NCBI GenBank assembly: GCA_016785225.1
Contig: JAFBJZ010000590.1
Location: forward strand, 186,001 to 250,000
Direction: 5' to 3'
Source: Psettodes erumei
Lineage: Eukaryota > Chordata > Actinopteri > Pleuronectiformes > Psettodidae
Length of the DNA stretch: 64,000 bases
Part shown: piece after piece, positions 1 through 11,480 of the stretch
How positions within the stretch are numbered: the first letter of the stretch is position 1
Layout: the number at the start of each line of letters is the position of its first letter
Translations under genes and position numbers: made by a program
Notes under the pieces: generated by a model
The model's input: only the letters and a program-made list of their open reading frames with translations
Told to the model about the DNA's origin: nothing
Databases searched by the model: none

Positions 1-235
1 GGGGATCCGATGGAAAAGAGATGTTCAAAAGGTTCTAAGAAATTCTTAGACTGCCCCTCAATGCGCCACCATCTTGAAGGTCTGTCATTCTACTGTTAGT
101 GTTATACAAACAAAAAAATAGCAGCTTGTTATTTTTTTTTCTTTAAAGCCTGCCATTGAGTAATTGACAGTAACTTAAAGTGCTTATGAATTCTTTTTAT
201 TAAGTCCAGTGTGCCAATAATTGAGACACCAGATG

Positions 236-251
236 TCACAAGGTGGCACTA
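236..251 (+). promoter_or_regulatory. CTCF-like motif (plus) in eya1 intron
   Basis: TCACAAGGTGGCACTA matches the consensus CCACNAGGTGGCR with only the first base off. It points right, into the eya1 3' half and the desert. Confidence 0.4.
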
Positions 252-707
252 AAACAGAAAATTATTTGTCCTCTTTTAACATTTATTTGCTCTTATTCGC
301 ATTCCGTGTACTCGGTATGCATCTTTGGATCTGTTTTATTTACTTGGCTTTTCACACTTCATTGATCGAACAATGTCGGATTGCAGTAAAGACTTTCAGG
401 TTGCAGTTGCAAGAGCCCACCTCCCCCCCATGTTCCTTTCCATACCACTTTGACAATACGACTGTACTAGCTTGAACCTGCACCATCCCTGGCTGTGTGG
501 TGTTTACGAGACCTTCAGAAGTGGCTCCTAATGACTATGTGTAAGGGTTACTGTACAACATTACCCGCAGCCACCTCCTCTATTAGGTTCCCCAAGTCCT
601 CCCAGGGAGCCAGTGCAGAGGTTTATGCCAGCCCCAGCTGGGAACAGTAATTGTTGGGAGTCTGTGCATTTTTCCAGCAAACCCGCTCCCTTTATATTCA
701 CAGCGCG

Positions 708-731
708 CACACACACACACACACACACACA
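708..731 (+). repeat. (CA)12 microsatellite in eya1 intron
   Basis: A near-perfect CA run in the first visible eya1 intron, preceded by gcgc. Confidence 0.92.
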
Positions 732-819
732 GACAAACCTCTGTCTGGAGGTCTCGAGTCTCTTGATTTTTTTTACACTTTGCAGTTATTTGAGGTTTGA
801 CGTGTTTATTAACTTTAAA

Positions 820-1130
820 GGTTTAGAAAAGTCCATGAAAAAAATCATTCGTAATCAGGCAGCAGTTTTAATGGCTGCAGTTAGGCCCCTAATTACTGAG
901 GCATATTTATGTATATCAGGTCGTGTTGAAGTTTTTGCTCTGGCACCTGAAATAGGCCCATAATTAAAATCAGCAGAGTAATATTGTTCTCAGATATCTG
1001 TTTCGGTCCATGCTGGCTGTCAGAAAGGAGCACATTACATGGGAAGAACAGACATGAGGAACCATTGTCATCCTGCCGGCTGATTGTGTCTGATTCATCA
1101 GCAGGTAATTACTGGATAATAGATGCATTC
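820..1130. promoter_or_regulatory. Candidate conserved noncoding element in eya1 intron
   Basis: Unique, non-repetitive sequence of balanced composition contains three TAATTA/TAATTAC homeodomain cores (near 889, 962 and 1105) and a TGATTCATCAGCAGG-like stretch. It resembles vertebrate developmental enhancers in texture. No alignment was possible here, so conservation is inferred only. Confidence 0.3.
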
Positions 1131-3316
1131 CAGTCACTTGCACCAGAATGGGAGGTCTTTGAATGAAGGCTTTCTGTGATGATTAAACCAGGGTGCTGTT
1201 TTTGTTTTCCTAAACAAACAGACATGCCTCCACTACTTAAGGAATTAAGCACATCAATACTCCTGGCTTGAGTCCTGTTCTTAGGGAAATTTTGGGATAA
1301 TTTGTGAGCATAAGTTATCTGTGAGTTTGTTGGCAGCAGAACTTCAAGCTGGGACAAATAGCTGCTTTCTTCATCTATTAAAGATCGGCTGGTGAGTGTC
1401 TGGAAACGGATTAGGCCAAGAGAGCTAAGAGCCCCTGCCTGCACCCCCTCCAATTGGCAGTCCATCTTCTGGAACGTGGGGCTCAGAGCTCGCTCCATGT
1501 GAGGTCACTTTGGACTCTCTCCCCCAGCATTTACCCACTGCTCTCCTCCACATCCACCTCTCTACCCTCCCACCCCCTTATCGGGGTGCTGGAGCCCCGG
1601 AGAGGAGGGGAGAGGAGGTCACAGGGTCAAAGTCTTTTCCTCTTTGGATCTCGGGGCTTGCTGGGAGAGGCTTGGCGAGAGAATGGCTGCATTAGAGCTG
1701 GGGTTGGGGGTCAAGATTTTAATTCTGTTAAAGAACAGCTGGTTTGAGTTTCTCCTCACGTCGCTCTCCCCTCCCTCTCCCCACAAATCCAGGGAGATGA
1801 AAAATTTGTTCAGAGGGGAACCAGTAAAATAAAAAAGGTTTACGGTCCAAAGCCCTTACCCTTACCCTGCTCTAGCATTAGAGAGGAATGCAATAACGTC
1901 AGCATTTGGCCTCAGTTAGATTGACTTAAAACAAGGAAGTCCTTTTCGGTGTTTGGGTGTCTTAACAGCCGGATGAAACTTAATTAAAAAGCTTACAAAA
2001 TTGGGAGGGATTTTTCATACTCGGCACCGGAGGAATTCTCTCTCTCTCAAGTTTCAATTATTATTTCTCACATAACTTTAAACAGGTGAGACTGACCTTT
2101 TTGGCAGTTACACAACCAATTTTAAACCTGCAGCTTTTTCCAGAGAAATTCTTGAAGCTACTTCACAGCGATATCAAATAGTCTCTCTGTTATTCATTCT
2201 ATATTAGAGTGGACTGAAACAAATTGAAAAGTTGATGTCACTTTCAGCTCAAAGCCTTTTGCTGTTAGCAAGGATGTTGCTCAACCTCCTCTTGGCAAAA
2301 CTGCTCACCATCCCAAGTTTTTAGCAGAAAGGCAGCTCGTCTAGCCTCTCCGCTCTACCCCATGTGAAATGTGTTGATCTGAATGCCAAGGCAGGACTCC
2401 CTCGCATCTCAAGCTGGGTAAAGGGGGGGCAGAGAGAGCGAGAGGAGAAAAAGGGGGAGGCACTAGAGCGTTCCTATAAATGGAAAACTAATAACAGATT
2501 TTTAGTCTGCTTTCTCCTGCGCTCTTTTGCCGGCTGGCTGGCTGACTGGCCCCGGGGCTGTGTTGGTGTGTGGCGCAGCAGCAATCAGAGGTCATAATTT
2601 CATTGGCGGTTAGCATCAGGTTCAATTTTTCTAGTAGGTTACATTTACCAGAAAGTCTGGATTGTGTTACCGTGCACCGGTGGAATCAGTGCAGAGCTGC
2701 AGAATCTCTCTACCTTTCCAAGAGGAGCCATGCACCCCCCCACCCCCAAAGGGGAAGAGGAGTGCGCACACATGTTTAGAGATGCACACACACACACACA
2801 GACACATGCACAGACCATTAGTGCCAAGGCCCTTTATAAATTCAGCTAGCCTACATACATCCATCTACTGTATGTATATATATCCCTACTCTCAGACATA
2901 GCTGTTCAAATGCCAACCTGGGGAGTGTTTAGAGTTGCTGGATTGGGACTTAATTGGTTATGTCTGTGGGTGTGCATATCTTTAGACCCCTCTAGTGGTA
3001 GCAGGCCATTCAGGCTGATGATGAGGTTTAATTCTTGGTTGGACAGACCTGGTGAGGGTACAGGGAAAGAAAAAATGTGGAGAACTGATTCAAAAAAGGG
3101 GATATAAAGAAAGTCAAGGCGAAGGGGGATTAAGGCTGAGGTGTCCAGCCAGAGCACAAATTCCTGAATAAATATGTTCTAATATTTTCTCGTGAAAAAT
3201 GACCTAGAACATGTGGGGAGCGTCCTTTCCCTTGAAAGAAACCCACTCTCTAAATTCTGTTTCTTCAGGAGTATGTGAATCCCACGTTACTCAGTGTATG
3301 TGTTGTTTTATTGCAG

Positions 3317-6300
3317 GAATGTGACCAGGTACATATCGACGATGTGTCCTCCGATGACAACGGCCAGGATCTAAGGTAGAGCATGACTTCACTTTGGCTC
3401 TTGGTTTATCAGTCAACATAAAATGTAGTCATATGTTTAGCTTCCATCACTGATGAAGCAGCTGACTGGATTCTTTCTCTGTCTCAACCTCAGTACGTAC
3501 AACTTCAGTGCTGACGGTTTCCACGCAGCAGCGACCAGTGCCAACCTATGTCTGGCCACAGGCGTGCGGGGAGGAGTGGACTGGATGAGAAAGCTGGCCT
3601 TCCGCTACAGACGAGTAAAAGAAATCTACACCACCTACAAAAATAACGTCGGAGGTAATCCCCAACAAGCAGCGCTGCTCTGCACAGATCTGCCGGGTCG
3701 AAATGAGTTTGTACGTGCCCCTCATTGTGTGGGCGTTTGTGTGCGCGTGTTCACGTGCGAGTTTCTAAAAGCGAACACATGCCCACACTACATGGTCAGG
3801 GTAAATTTTGAAAATTTCAGTGGTATTCAGAGGGCCGGTCCAACCTAAACAATGTTACCCTGCGTTTCAGGTCTGCTGGGCCCAGCCAAAAGGGAAGCCT
3901 GGTTGCAATTGCGAGCAGAAATTGAAGCCTTGACGGACTCCTGGTTAACACTGGCACTGAAAGCACTAACATTAATCCACTCAAGGTAGGACTCCAGTGA
4001 GGAAAATTGTACCCAGTCCCATACCGCACATACATAAACTCCCATGTGGTGTAAATAAGTCAACTCCATACTCCCAAGCTATTAAAGAAAACAGCAATGC
4101 TCTGAATTTGTCTTCTGGACAGGCGTCGTCCTCTGATTTGGAAAAATAACTGTGCTAAGACTTGAAAAAGGAGCTGGACATGATAGATTACATTGTCTTT
4201 ATTTTCAGAACCCTGTGTTTTTCTTTCGTCCTCCCTGATTGTGATGTCATCCTCTTTCTCTCCTCCTCTGTCTCTCTATAATCCAGGTCAAACTGTGTGA
4301 ATATCCTGGTGACCACCACGCAGCTCATCCCTGCCCTGGCTAAGGTCTTGCTCTACGGCTTGGGAATTGTCTTTCCTATCGAGAATATTTATAGCGCAAC
4401 CAAAATAGGTAAAACATTCTGAAGTGTGTGATTTGAGTTCTGTAACATTTCTCCTCCGTCGACAATCTATCACTTTGGGACATAAATGCTTGTTATCTTA
4501 GCAGTGTGGGTGTAAGCAGTTAAGACACACATGCTACCTAAGTGACAGGACTAAGGCGTGGACAGGGTGGGAGATTCAGTCACCGGAGAGGGTTGATGTT
4601 CTTTTGCGAAGGAATCAGCCTAATCAGCCCGGGATTATTTTTCTGGAGCTGGGCCTGTGTTGGGCCTCCCCAGGCCTCTCCTGCTCAGTCTCTGCATATG
4701 AAACCACTTCTGCACATTTATGTCATTCCACAGCAACAGGACCCCCCCCCCCTCCATCTCCCCCCTTTTCCTCCGGTCCTTCCCCTTCTTCACTGTTTCA
4801 AATGCAAAATAAACATCAAGCTTCACTCCTGCGCCATTTTCAGGTCCATCAGCGCAGAGCTCGCAGCTCAGGGTTCAGTGGAGCGTTAAGCACACTGGTC
4901 CTCTAAACCCGACCCTGTAGCAATGCTGAAGTGTAGCTGATTTAAGTCCATGTGTCTCATGTTTGAGGAAGGGAAGGAGTGAGTTAATGCTTTTCAAATT
5001 GTCTTTATCTGCAGGCAGATCTTATCACATCTCCTTTCTGAGCTCAAAGTGTTTACACTCGGCCCAATTTTGTTTGTGCAGTGTTTTTAAAGGGGGCTCT
5101 TCTCACCCCGTGCCTCTGAATCAACTCAGTGGTTTTTAGTGTGGGTCTTTGCAAATGTCCATGTACCGCTGTATCTGTTTGCATCCATGCAACGCTCCAC
5201 TAACATCCCCTCTGTCGACTCCTCCACAGGGAAGGAGAGCTGCTTTGAGAGAGTAATTCAAAGGTTCGGGAGGAAAGTTGTTTACATTGTTGTTGGAGAT
5301 GGTGTGGAAGAGGAGCAAGGCTCAAAAAAGGTAAGAGGTCTGGGGAATAATAGATAGCACAAACCACAGTGGTGTCATCTGGTTAAAACATGTATCATAA
5401 GCACACAGAGGTGGGAGAAAAGATGCTGTTTGGACTTGTGATTACTCAATGTAAGGTCAAGAGTTCATCATGAATGCTTGCTTAACACAAAAACATACCT
5501 GTCATACCTTTCCAAAGAAAAGGAATCAGCGCCACAGCTCTCCTTCATTAACAGTTTTCCTTTACTTTTTGTGCATTTAACCTCTTATAGTATGGCCAAG
5601 TACAAGAAAGAAAGTCTGTAGTGTGTAATCAGCGCTCTTCCTCCGCCATCTCAGGTTTACAGAGCAGGGGAGGGGAGGGATGGCATAATTATATATTCCT
5701 GCTCGGTGCCTTGAGCAGCGTGAATGCTGCATGTGTAATGCTATACAGGCCCTTTCAGGCATGTTGAAGGCACATCGTAAATAGAGCACGCATAAAGGAG
5801 ACTTAAATCATTGTTGATGAAATTAGAATATTTACTGCAATGACAAGCCTGTTAGCACGAGATGGATCAGGAGAGCCTCAAAGCCGCCGCCCCCACCCCG
5901 AGCATTCTGTCAGGAAACATGACAATGTCTGTTCAGATGAATCTGACTCACCCTTTTCATGTTACCTGTTGGATCTTGCTCCCCACTTTTGCATGTTCAG
6001 CGTTTCTGTCAAGTTTGGATGTAAACCAAATGCCGCATTGCAAGCCACACACAGCAAACATATTCATTAGCAAATTAATCAGCGGCAAGGGAGCATATTT
6101 CCCCGACAGCTATGGTGAGCCGCGGTGTTGGGGTGAAGACATGGAGTTTTCCCTTTGAAAAGCCTCCAGCTCTTTTTTCACCTGTTTCTCAGTAAACAAT
6201 AAGTAGAAGCGTGAAGACAGATCAAGAGTGATTAGGTAGAAGTAGCAACCTTTACCCTGTATAAGTGTGTAAAGCAATAGCTTTGTATTATGAAAAGCGA

Positions 6301-7643
6301 ACATGCCATGGGAATACGGACTTGAGGGATGATTGTGGAAAAAAGATGCAAATATTTTTGCTCAGTCTTGAGTTGTTAGAGTGTGACATTGATGGAAGGA
6401 TAAGGTTTTTTTTTTTTACTTTTTTCCCCCTGTCTGAGTGGTGTGAGTCCCATGACACGCCATGCGGTAAAAGGTTTCTGTGTCAACATCAGAGAGGACG
6501 TGTAATAACACAACAATTTCAACAGTCAGGAGGCGCGTATCAGACGTGACACTGTGTGGAACTACAAAAAGTAGTCTAAATGTCCTCTTGGCCCTCATTC
6601 CTTCACCTAAAAGAAAAAAAAATCACTGAAACAATTCTGCCTTCAGTTATTGCCATCGCCTGGGACAGAAGGGAGAGATAACATCTCCAGCTTTTAAACT
6701 TAAAAGCAAAGACAATTTACAAAACAAAAAGCAAAGAGCTTTTTAAGGGTCAGTGCAGGCTCTCCTAAGCGGAACATATGCCTGGGAGAGGCCATACCTT
6801 TGATAAGGGGAGGGTAATGGGCTCCACACACTGAGGAGCTGAGGACTCTACCTGACAAGCTCCTTTCATTCTCTGCGACTCAGGTTTCTCCCCGTCCTCT
6901 GCTCGGGAACAACAGCTCATTTGCGCTGTCCTAAACACACACTAGCAGGCAGGAGGTGCGTTCATGAGACACTGTGGGGAGTTCATTTCTGTTGAGGTTG
7001 AAGACAGCTACTGGATCAGATTGGTGGTATGAAAGCACACGGCGATGCAGCGGAGAAATTAGTTAGAGGTACAGATGTATTCACAGGGGAGCAAGAGGAG
7101 CAGTCAGAGCGCGTTATTGATATGATTGCTTTTCCGGGTGAATGAACCAGACTCGCTCTATTCATTGAGTGTATTAGCTGCAGCGTAAATCTCAAAATCT
7201 TCCTACTGTTTCTTACGTTTTAAAATAAACATTATTTTTTTGGTATAGATTTTTTGTGGATATTTTTTAATTTATATTTTGATGTTGAAAATGTCAGAAA
7301 CTAGTGAAAATTATTCATCACAGTTCCCCAAAGTCACATCTTTGTTTTGATATTACATTTGCAGTGATATATAAAAGAGAGAAAAGCAATAAATCTCCAA
7401 ATATGTGGATCTGGAAATGACTTACATCATTTATTAAGATTTTGTCTTAATTGACTAATTGTTTCAGCCGTAAAAATGTTTTTAATTTGGAATTAAAACT
7501 TAAACTTTGTTAGCCCGGTTATAACAACTTTCAGTAATATGATGCTTTTATTCCTTCCACAGCACAACATGCCCTTCTGGAGGATCTCCAGTCATTCAGA
7601 CCTCATGGCCCTCCACCACGCTCTAGACCTGGAGTATTTGTAG
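3317..7643 (+). CDS. eya1: Eyes absent homolog 1, C-terminal part (6 terminal coding exons, 5' partial)
   Basis: Coding exons are 3317-3375, 3494-3654, 3871-3985, 4287-4408, 5230-5330 and 7563-7643 (stop TAG). All introns are GT-AG (118, 216, 301, 821 and 2232 bp). The joined 639 nt stay in frame and give the last 212 residues. The product is a transcriptional co-activator of the Six/Dach network and a HAD-type protein tyrosine phosphatase, acting in nucleus and cytoplasm. The nucleophile motif DxDxT lies in exons upstream of the window. Visible here, numbered in the 212-residue piece, are an [20 protein letters not shown] start, the VTTTQL segment near 120-125 (HAD motif II region), the lysine-containing ATKIGKES segment near 149-156, and the GDGVEEE metal-site motif at 175-181. 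The protein ends in the family-typical LEYL. The residues LTLALKALTLIHSR and GLGIVFPIEN favour EYA1 over EYA4 or EYA2, and the xkr9/tram1 synteny agrees. Nothing looks broken. Confidence 0.97.
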
Positions 7644-8015
7644 CACTACACCGCCATCGTACACCCTGCTCCACCTCAGCACACCCTGCAACCTCTCACC
7701 TTCGCCCTCCAGCCCCGTCCCATGCTTTGCCGCAGACCCTGCAGCTCAGAGTAAAAAAAAAAAGGAAAAAAAAGCCCCCCTGCGCTGCCTGGCGTCTGTC
7801 TTCCACTTCACAGGAAGAAAAGGAGAGGAGAGTGGAAAAAAAAGGAAGGCTGAGCACACGGTTAATGTGCTGACATACGGTCACACTTCGTCTTAACCCT
7901 AAACTTTTTTCTTTTTTTTTGTGGAGGCAAAGGACAGAGGTGAATTTATGGCGCTGCAGCTGCTTGCCCTGGTTACTGTGAATTGGCCGCTTTCTGAAGC
8001 TGTCAAAGTGTTTTA

Positions 8016-8037
8016 CCCCCCCCCCCCCCCCCCCCCC
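8016..8037 (+). repeat. Poly-C tract (22 C) in eya1 3'UTR
   Basis: There is an uninterrupted run of 22 C, with a second run of 13 C at 8195-8207. Both would be C-rich in the eya1 mRNA. Homopolymers of this length are prone to slippage, so the exact length may vary or be an assembly estimate. Confidence 0.9.
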
Positions 8038-8755
8038 TCCCCTTTTGTGCCGGGACTCTGTCAGGGTTCACACCTGTGAGGAGAGCAGAGCTACTGATGG
8101 CCTCGCCTGCCTCACCTCACCTCGCCACAGAACTCAGCTACAGTAAACTGCAGGCCCGCGACTACTGGCGGTGACATATCTCCGTCCCTCTAGACCCCCC
8201 CCCCCCCGCTCTTCACCTCCTGTCTCTTTCTGTTCCTTATCTGTCTACCTACTCTTTATCCTCCCCTCCGTCATGGGACAGACAGACAAAGCGACTGCTC
8301 CTCTGTTAACCGTCGGCCTGGGAGTCCTGTGCTTCTTATTTATGAACGGAGACTTTGTGAGTGGCGGCGCGCCACGGAGAAGGTACCTCGACGACAAAAG
8401 ACTCGTGCCTTTTACAAAGTACTATTGATTTCCACCACAGCGAGAGGAAGACGTTTATGGAAGAAACAAAAAAAGGGGTTTTCTAATAATTTAAGAAAAT
8501 TACAAAAAACTTTATTTACAATGCTGAGACAATCGTGTACAGAGGAAATCATTTTTTTGTGTGTGTAAGTTTGTAATCACTGGACTATTCCTTCCTATAT
8601 TCATTTAGGTACGTGCTCTTGAAAGGCGGCAATGCTTTTTCATTGAAGTAAAAAAAACAAACAAACCATAAAAAAAAAACAAAAAAAGGCATCCCATCGC
8701 ACATAAGCTTGTGCGACGCCTCAAAGTGTTGATGTGTTCAAGTTTTTGTTCCGTA

Positions 8756-8761
8756 AATAAA
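8756..8761 (+). terminator. eya1: Candidate proximal poly(A) signal of eya1
   Basis: A canonical AATAAA lies 1.1 kb after the stop codon. The following 80 bases are moderately T-rich and GT-rich (tggttttgtc), as expected of a downstream element. It could produce a short 3'UTR isoform that still contains both poly-C tracts. Confidence 0.4.
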
Positions 8762-9799
8762 ATATGTAGATAATGGGATTTTGTGATAAATGGTTTTGTC
8801 AAGACCAAAAGCATGGATGTCAAGTGTCAATGACCTTTCATCTGATTCTGTGATGTTTCTCGTCCTTACAGGAAACTTCATATGCATCTTTATATAGCAT
8901 CTCCTCTACTGCAAGTCTTTTTTTGGACACATTTCAAAGGGAAAGAGGTATTTGGGTTTTTTTTTTTAGTTGTTGAAAAATGGCTCACAACTTGTGTCCT
9001 TTATGGCATTTCACCAGCTTGCAGCACTGACCCCATATATTTGGAAGCAAACATATTTCTGACATAGGTTTTGGATATGGCATGTGGCAATTTCCTGCCT
9101 CCTGGGAGCCATTTTAACAACGAATTTGATTTTTTTTTAAAAAGAGCAGGCTTGAATAGGTTTTATTATCGTTTATACAGGCGCTATAACAACTCTTGTA
9201 CAGCGAGCATAATTTTGTATGATGTAGTGTTTTTATTTCGACTTTGAAAATACAGTCTGTGTCCCTCTTTGAAGTAGCTGAAATACACGAAGCCCTTTTC
9301 ATGGTGCTTCTACATCTGTGGACGGGGAAACCATAATTAAGATTTCGAGAAAAGCCACTAACTTCGAGGGGGTTTGTGAACATACAGGACATGTGCTATC
9401 GACTGTGAATTTCTTAAACAGAAACCGACTCGTCGTGTTTCTAAGTTTTCCCTCTTTTGCACATGATCACTGCTGGCCTTTACATTTCAATTTGGATCCC
9501 TCTCTGCCCCAACATACACCCCCACCCATCCTCTCCCATCTTCTCAAAACAACTTCTCCCCCCCCTTGCTCCGGGGTATCTACATATTGCTGCTAGATCA
9601 AGGTAATGGTAGGTAAATAGAGGAAATGTTTTATAGATTCATACAGCACGCTTTTTTTTATTATTATGTTGCAATCATAAATGCAAACTGGAAATACTTT
9701 ACACTACACGGGCCTCATTGTGAAACGCAAAAGATTGTCGTGTCTGCAAAAATATGTGTACAGATGTTTTTGACATTATTATTTGATTGTGTTTAAATT

Positions 9800-9805
9800 A
9801 ATAAA
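9800..9805 (+). terminator. eya1: Candidate distal poly(A) signal of eya1
   Basis: AATAAA is followed within 15-45 bases by a GT-rich and then T-rich tract (gatttgtgaactg, then tgttgattttttttt). This is the best-formed polyadenylation context downstream of eya1, so I take it as the main 3' end. Confidence 0.6.
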
Positions 9806-11129
9806 ACTGATTTGTGAACTGTTACACAATGCTCTGTTGATTTTTTTTTCATTCAAAACTACAGTGCAAAAGATAACAATTTAACACTGGTATTTAAAAG
9901 GACTTTTTGTCCATGGAGAAGAATATTGAGGCTTTTTTAAACTTCTTCAGAGCAATATCCCTTTTTTTCAATTCTTTCCATGACATTACTATCTGCCACC
10001 AGTGTCAAGAGACCTACACTGATGTCACAGGCCTCTGCCACTAATCCTACCAGGAAGCAAATAGAAACAGGAGCTGGTGTTGTCTAGACCAAACAACATC
10101 ACACACCCTCATGCTATTCACATCCTTTAAATCCACACAATAGTTGCTAAAAAAAAAAAAAACTTTTTTTACTCATGGCAGAATCTGAATTGAAAACATA
10201 CTTTTGTGACTCTTTAAAATAATGCATGGGCTCTTTATATTTTTGCGGTTTCTATTATTTTTAATGCTCTTCATAATTCCTGTGAGACAGCGCTCGATGT
10301 TTTTCAATAGCCTCAACAACGTGTAACATGCGTCATACATTCTTGAGGCTCCTGAAGCTAAGCCAGCACACAGCCCAACGTTTGTAAGACTTCGACCCTC
10401 TTAGTGTATGTCTGCAGGAGCCTCCATGCACAATTTACATATATCAAACCTTTCCAAGTCACAGAGAGCTGGGTTAGTTAAATATCACATGAAAAATATT
10501 TATGAGACTGATTTTTATGAGGTGGTCAAAGCTTAGATAGTCCAGCTTGTAACACTAGCCTGGACAGAGGAAGAAAGTGTCCAGCCTCCAAAACCACGTT
10601 GGAGAATTAAGCATGCATGGAATTTTATTTAGGGCCGTTTAATATCCAAATCAATTATGTTTTCATATGGAGCGAGAGTGACGTCCAGGGTAATGTCGTG
10701 CCTGCCAGGATGGACAAAGCACGTCGAGCTGCTACCGCCGGAATGCTCCAGCAACAATGACCCCGAAATGTGCTTTTCCCACTTCCGAACAGCTGAAAGA
10801 CTAAGTAAGCGTCTGAGGTCCCGACTGGCTCTCATTCTAGGAGAGCAGCAGTGCTCTCTGTGCAGCACAGAATAAAAGGTCTGTTCTCTTTGATAAGTTT
10901 TCCCGATGCTTGGAGACCTGGCAGGGAAAAAGCCAGACACAACCAGACCAGACATTTTTTTTTTTAATTTTTTTTTTTGCAGAAGAAATAGTGGGTGTTG
11001 TGGCATGTCGGCCAGCCACGCTGGCTGCTCGTGCAGAACAGACAGGAATTTTAAAAAGAGCTAGATTTTGTCTGTTTGGCTTGTGTCATGTACCTGACTC
11101 ACAATCCCTATAATTTCTAGTAAGATTTA

Positions 11130-11480
11130 TCATCCTTTTAGTGCTGAAATTGCGGTGGCTGTGTGCTACGCTTGTGTTAGATATTGGCGTCCCTTGGCTT
11201 TAATCAGGCTTTACAGTCACCATGTTATTCTCAAGAGGCCTGATCTTCACTGAACTCCCATCAACCCCCTCACGGAAATAAAGGGGCCATTACCTTACAG
11301 GTCCTCTGTTGGGCATTCCTCTCCGGGACGTCCCGGCACAAGCGCCCGCCCTCCATAAAACTGTACTGCAATAATAAACAACGCCATTGATGATTTACGA
11401 CTTTGCCCAGACAGTGATTTCATGCAGATTTCCATAGAAGGGGCCTCTGACGGTGCATCACAATTGAACTAATATTGTAT
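11130..11480. promoter_or_regulatory. Candidate conserved noncoding element
   Basis: A unique stretch without low complexity includes 'ggctttaatcaggctttac', 'ggggccattaccttacaggt' and 'acaacgccattgatgattta'. It lies about 1.3 kb downstream of the eya1 3' end. Its enhancer-like texture is the only support. Confidence 0.28.

Larger units (their letters stand above)
1..3316 (+). other. eya1: eya1 intron (3' part of a long intron)
   Basis: No upstream eya1 exon is visible. The next upstream exon should encode the part of the Eya domain just before the first exon seen here, and I do not find it, so this intron is at least 3.3 kb. It ends in a normal acceptor (tttattgcag) at 3316. It contains a (CA)n microsatellite near 708-731, a CTCF-like motif at 236-251, and a unique stretch at about 820-1130 that looks like a conserved noncoding element. 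A second (CA) run lies near 2784-2800. Open reading frames in this stretch are short and match nothing I recognise. Confidence 0.8.
7644..9826 (+). other. eya1: eya1 3'UTR (end inferred)
   Basis: This non-coding stretch follows the eya1 stop codon and runs to the last strong poly(A) signal before the desert. It carries a 22-C run at 8016-8037 and a 13-C run at 8195-8207, several A-rich and T-rich tracts, and two AATAAA hexamers (8756 and 9800). The length of about 2.2 kb is plausible for an EYA1 3'UTR. The exact end cannot be proven without transcript data, and the proximal signal may give a shorter form of about 1.1 kb. Short open frames inside it have no recognisable product. Confidence 0.65.
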
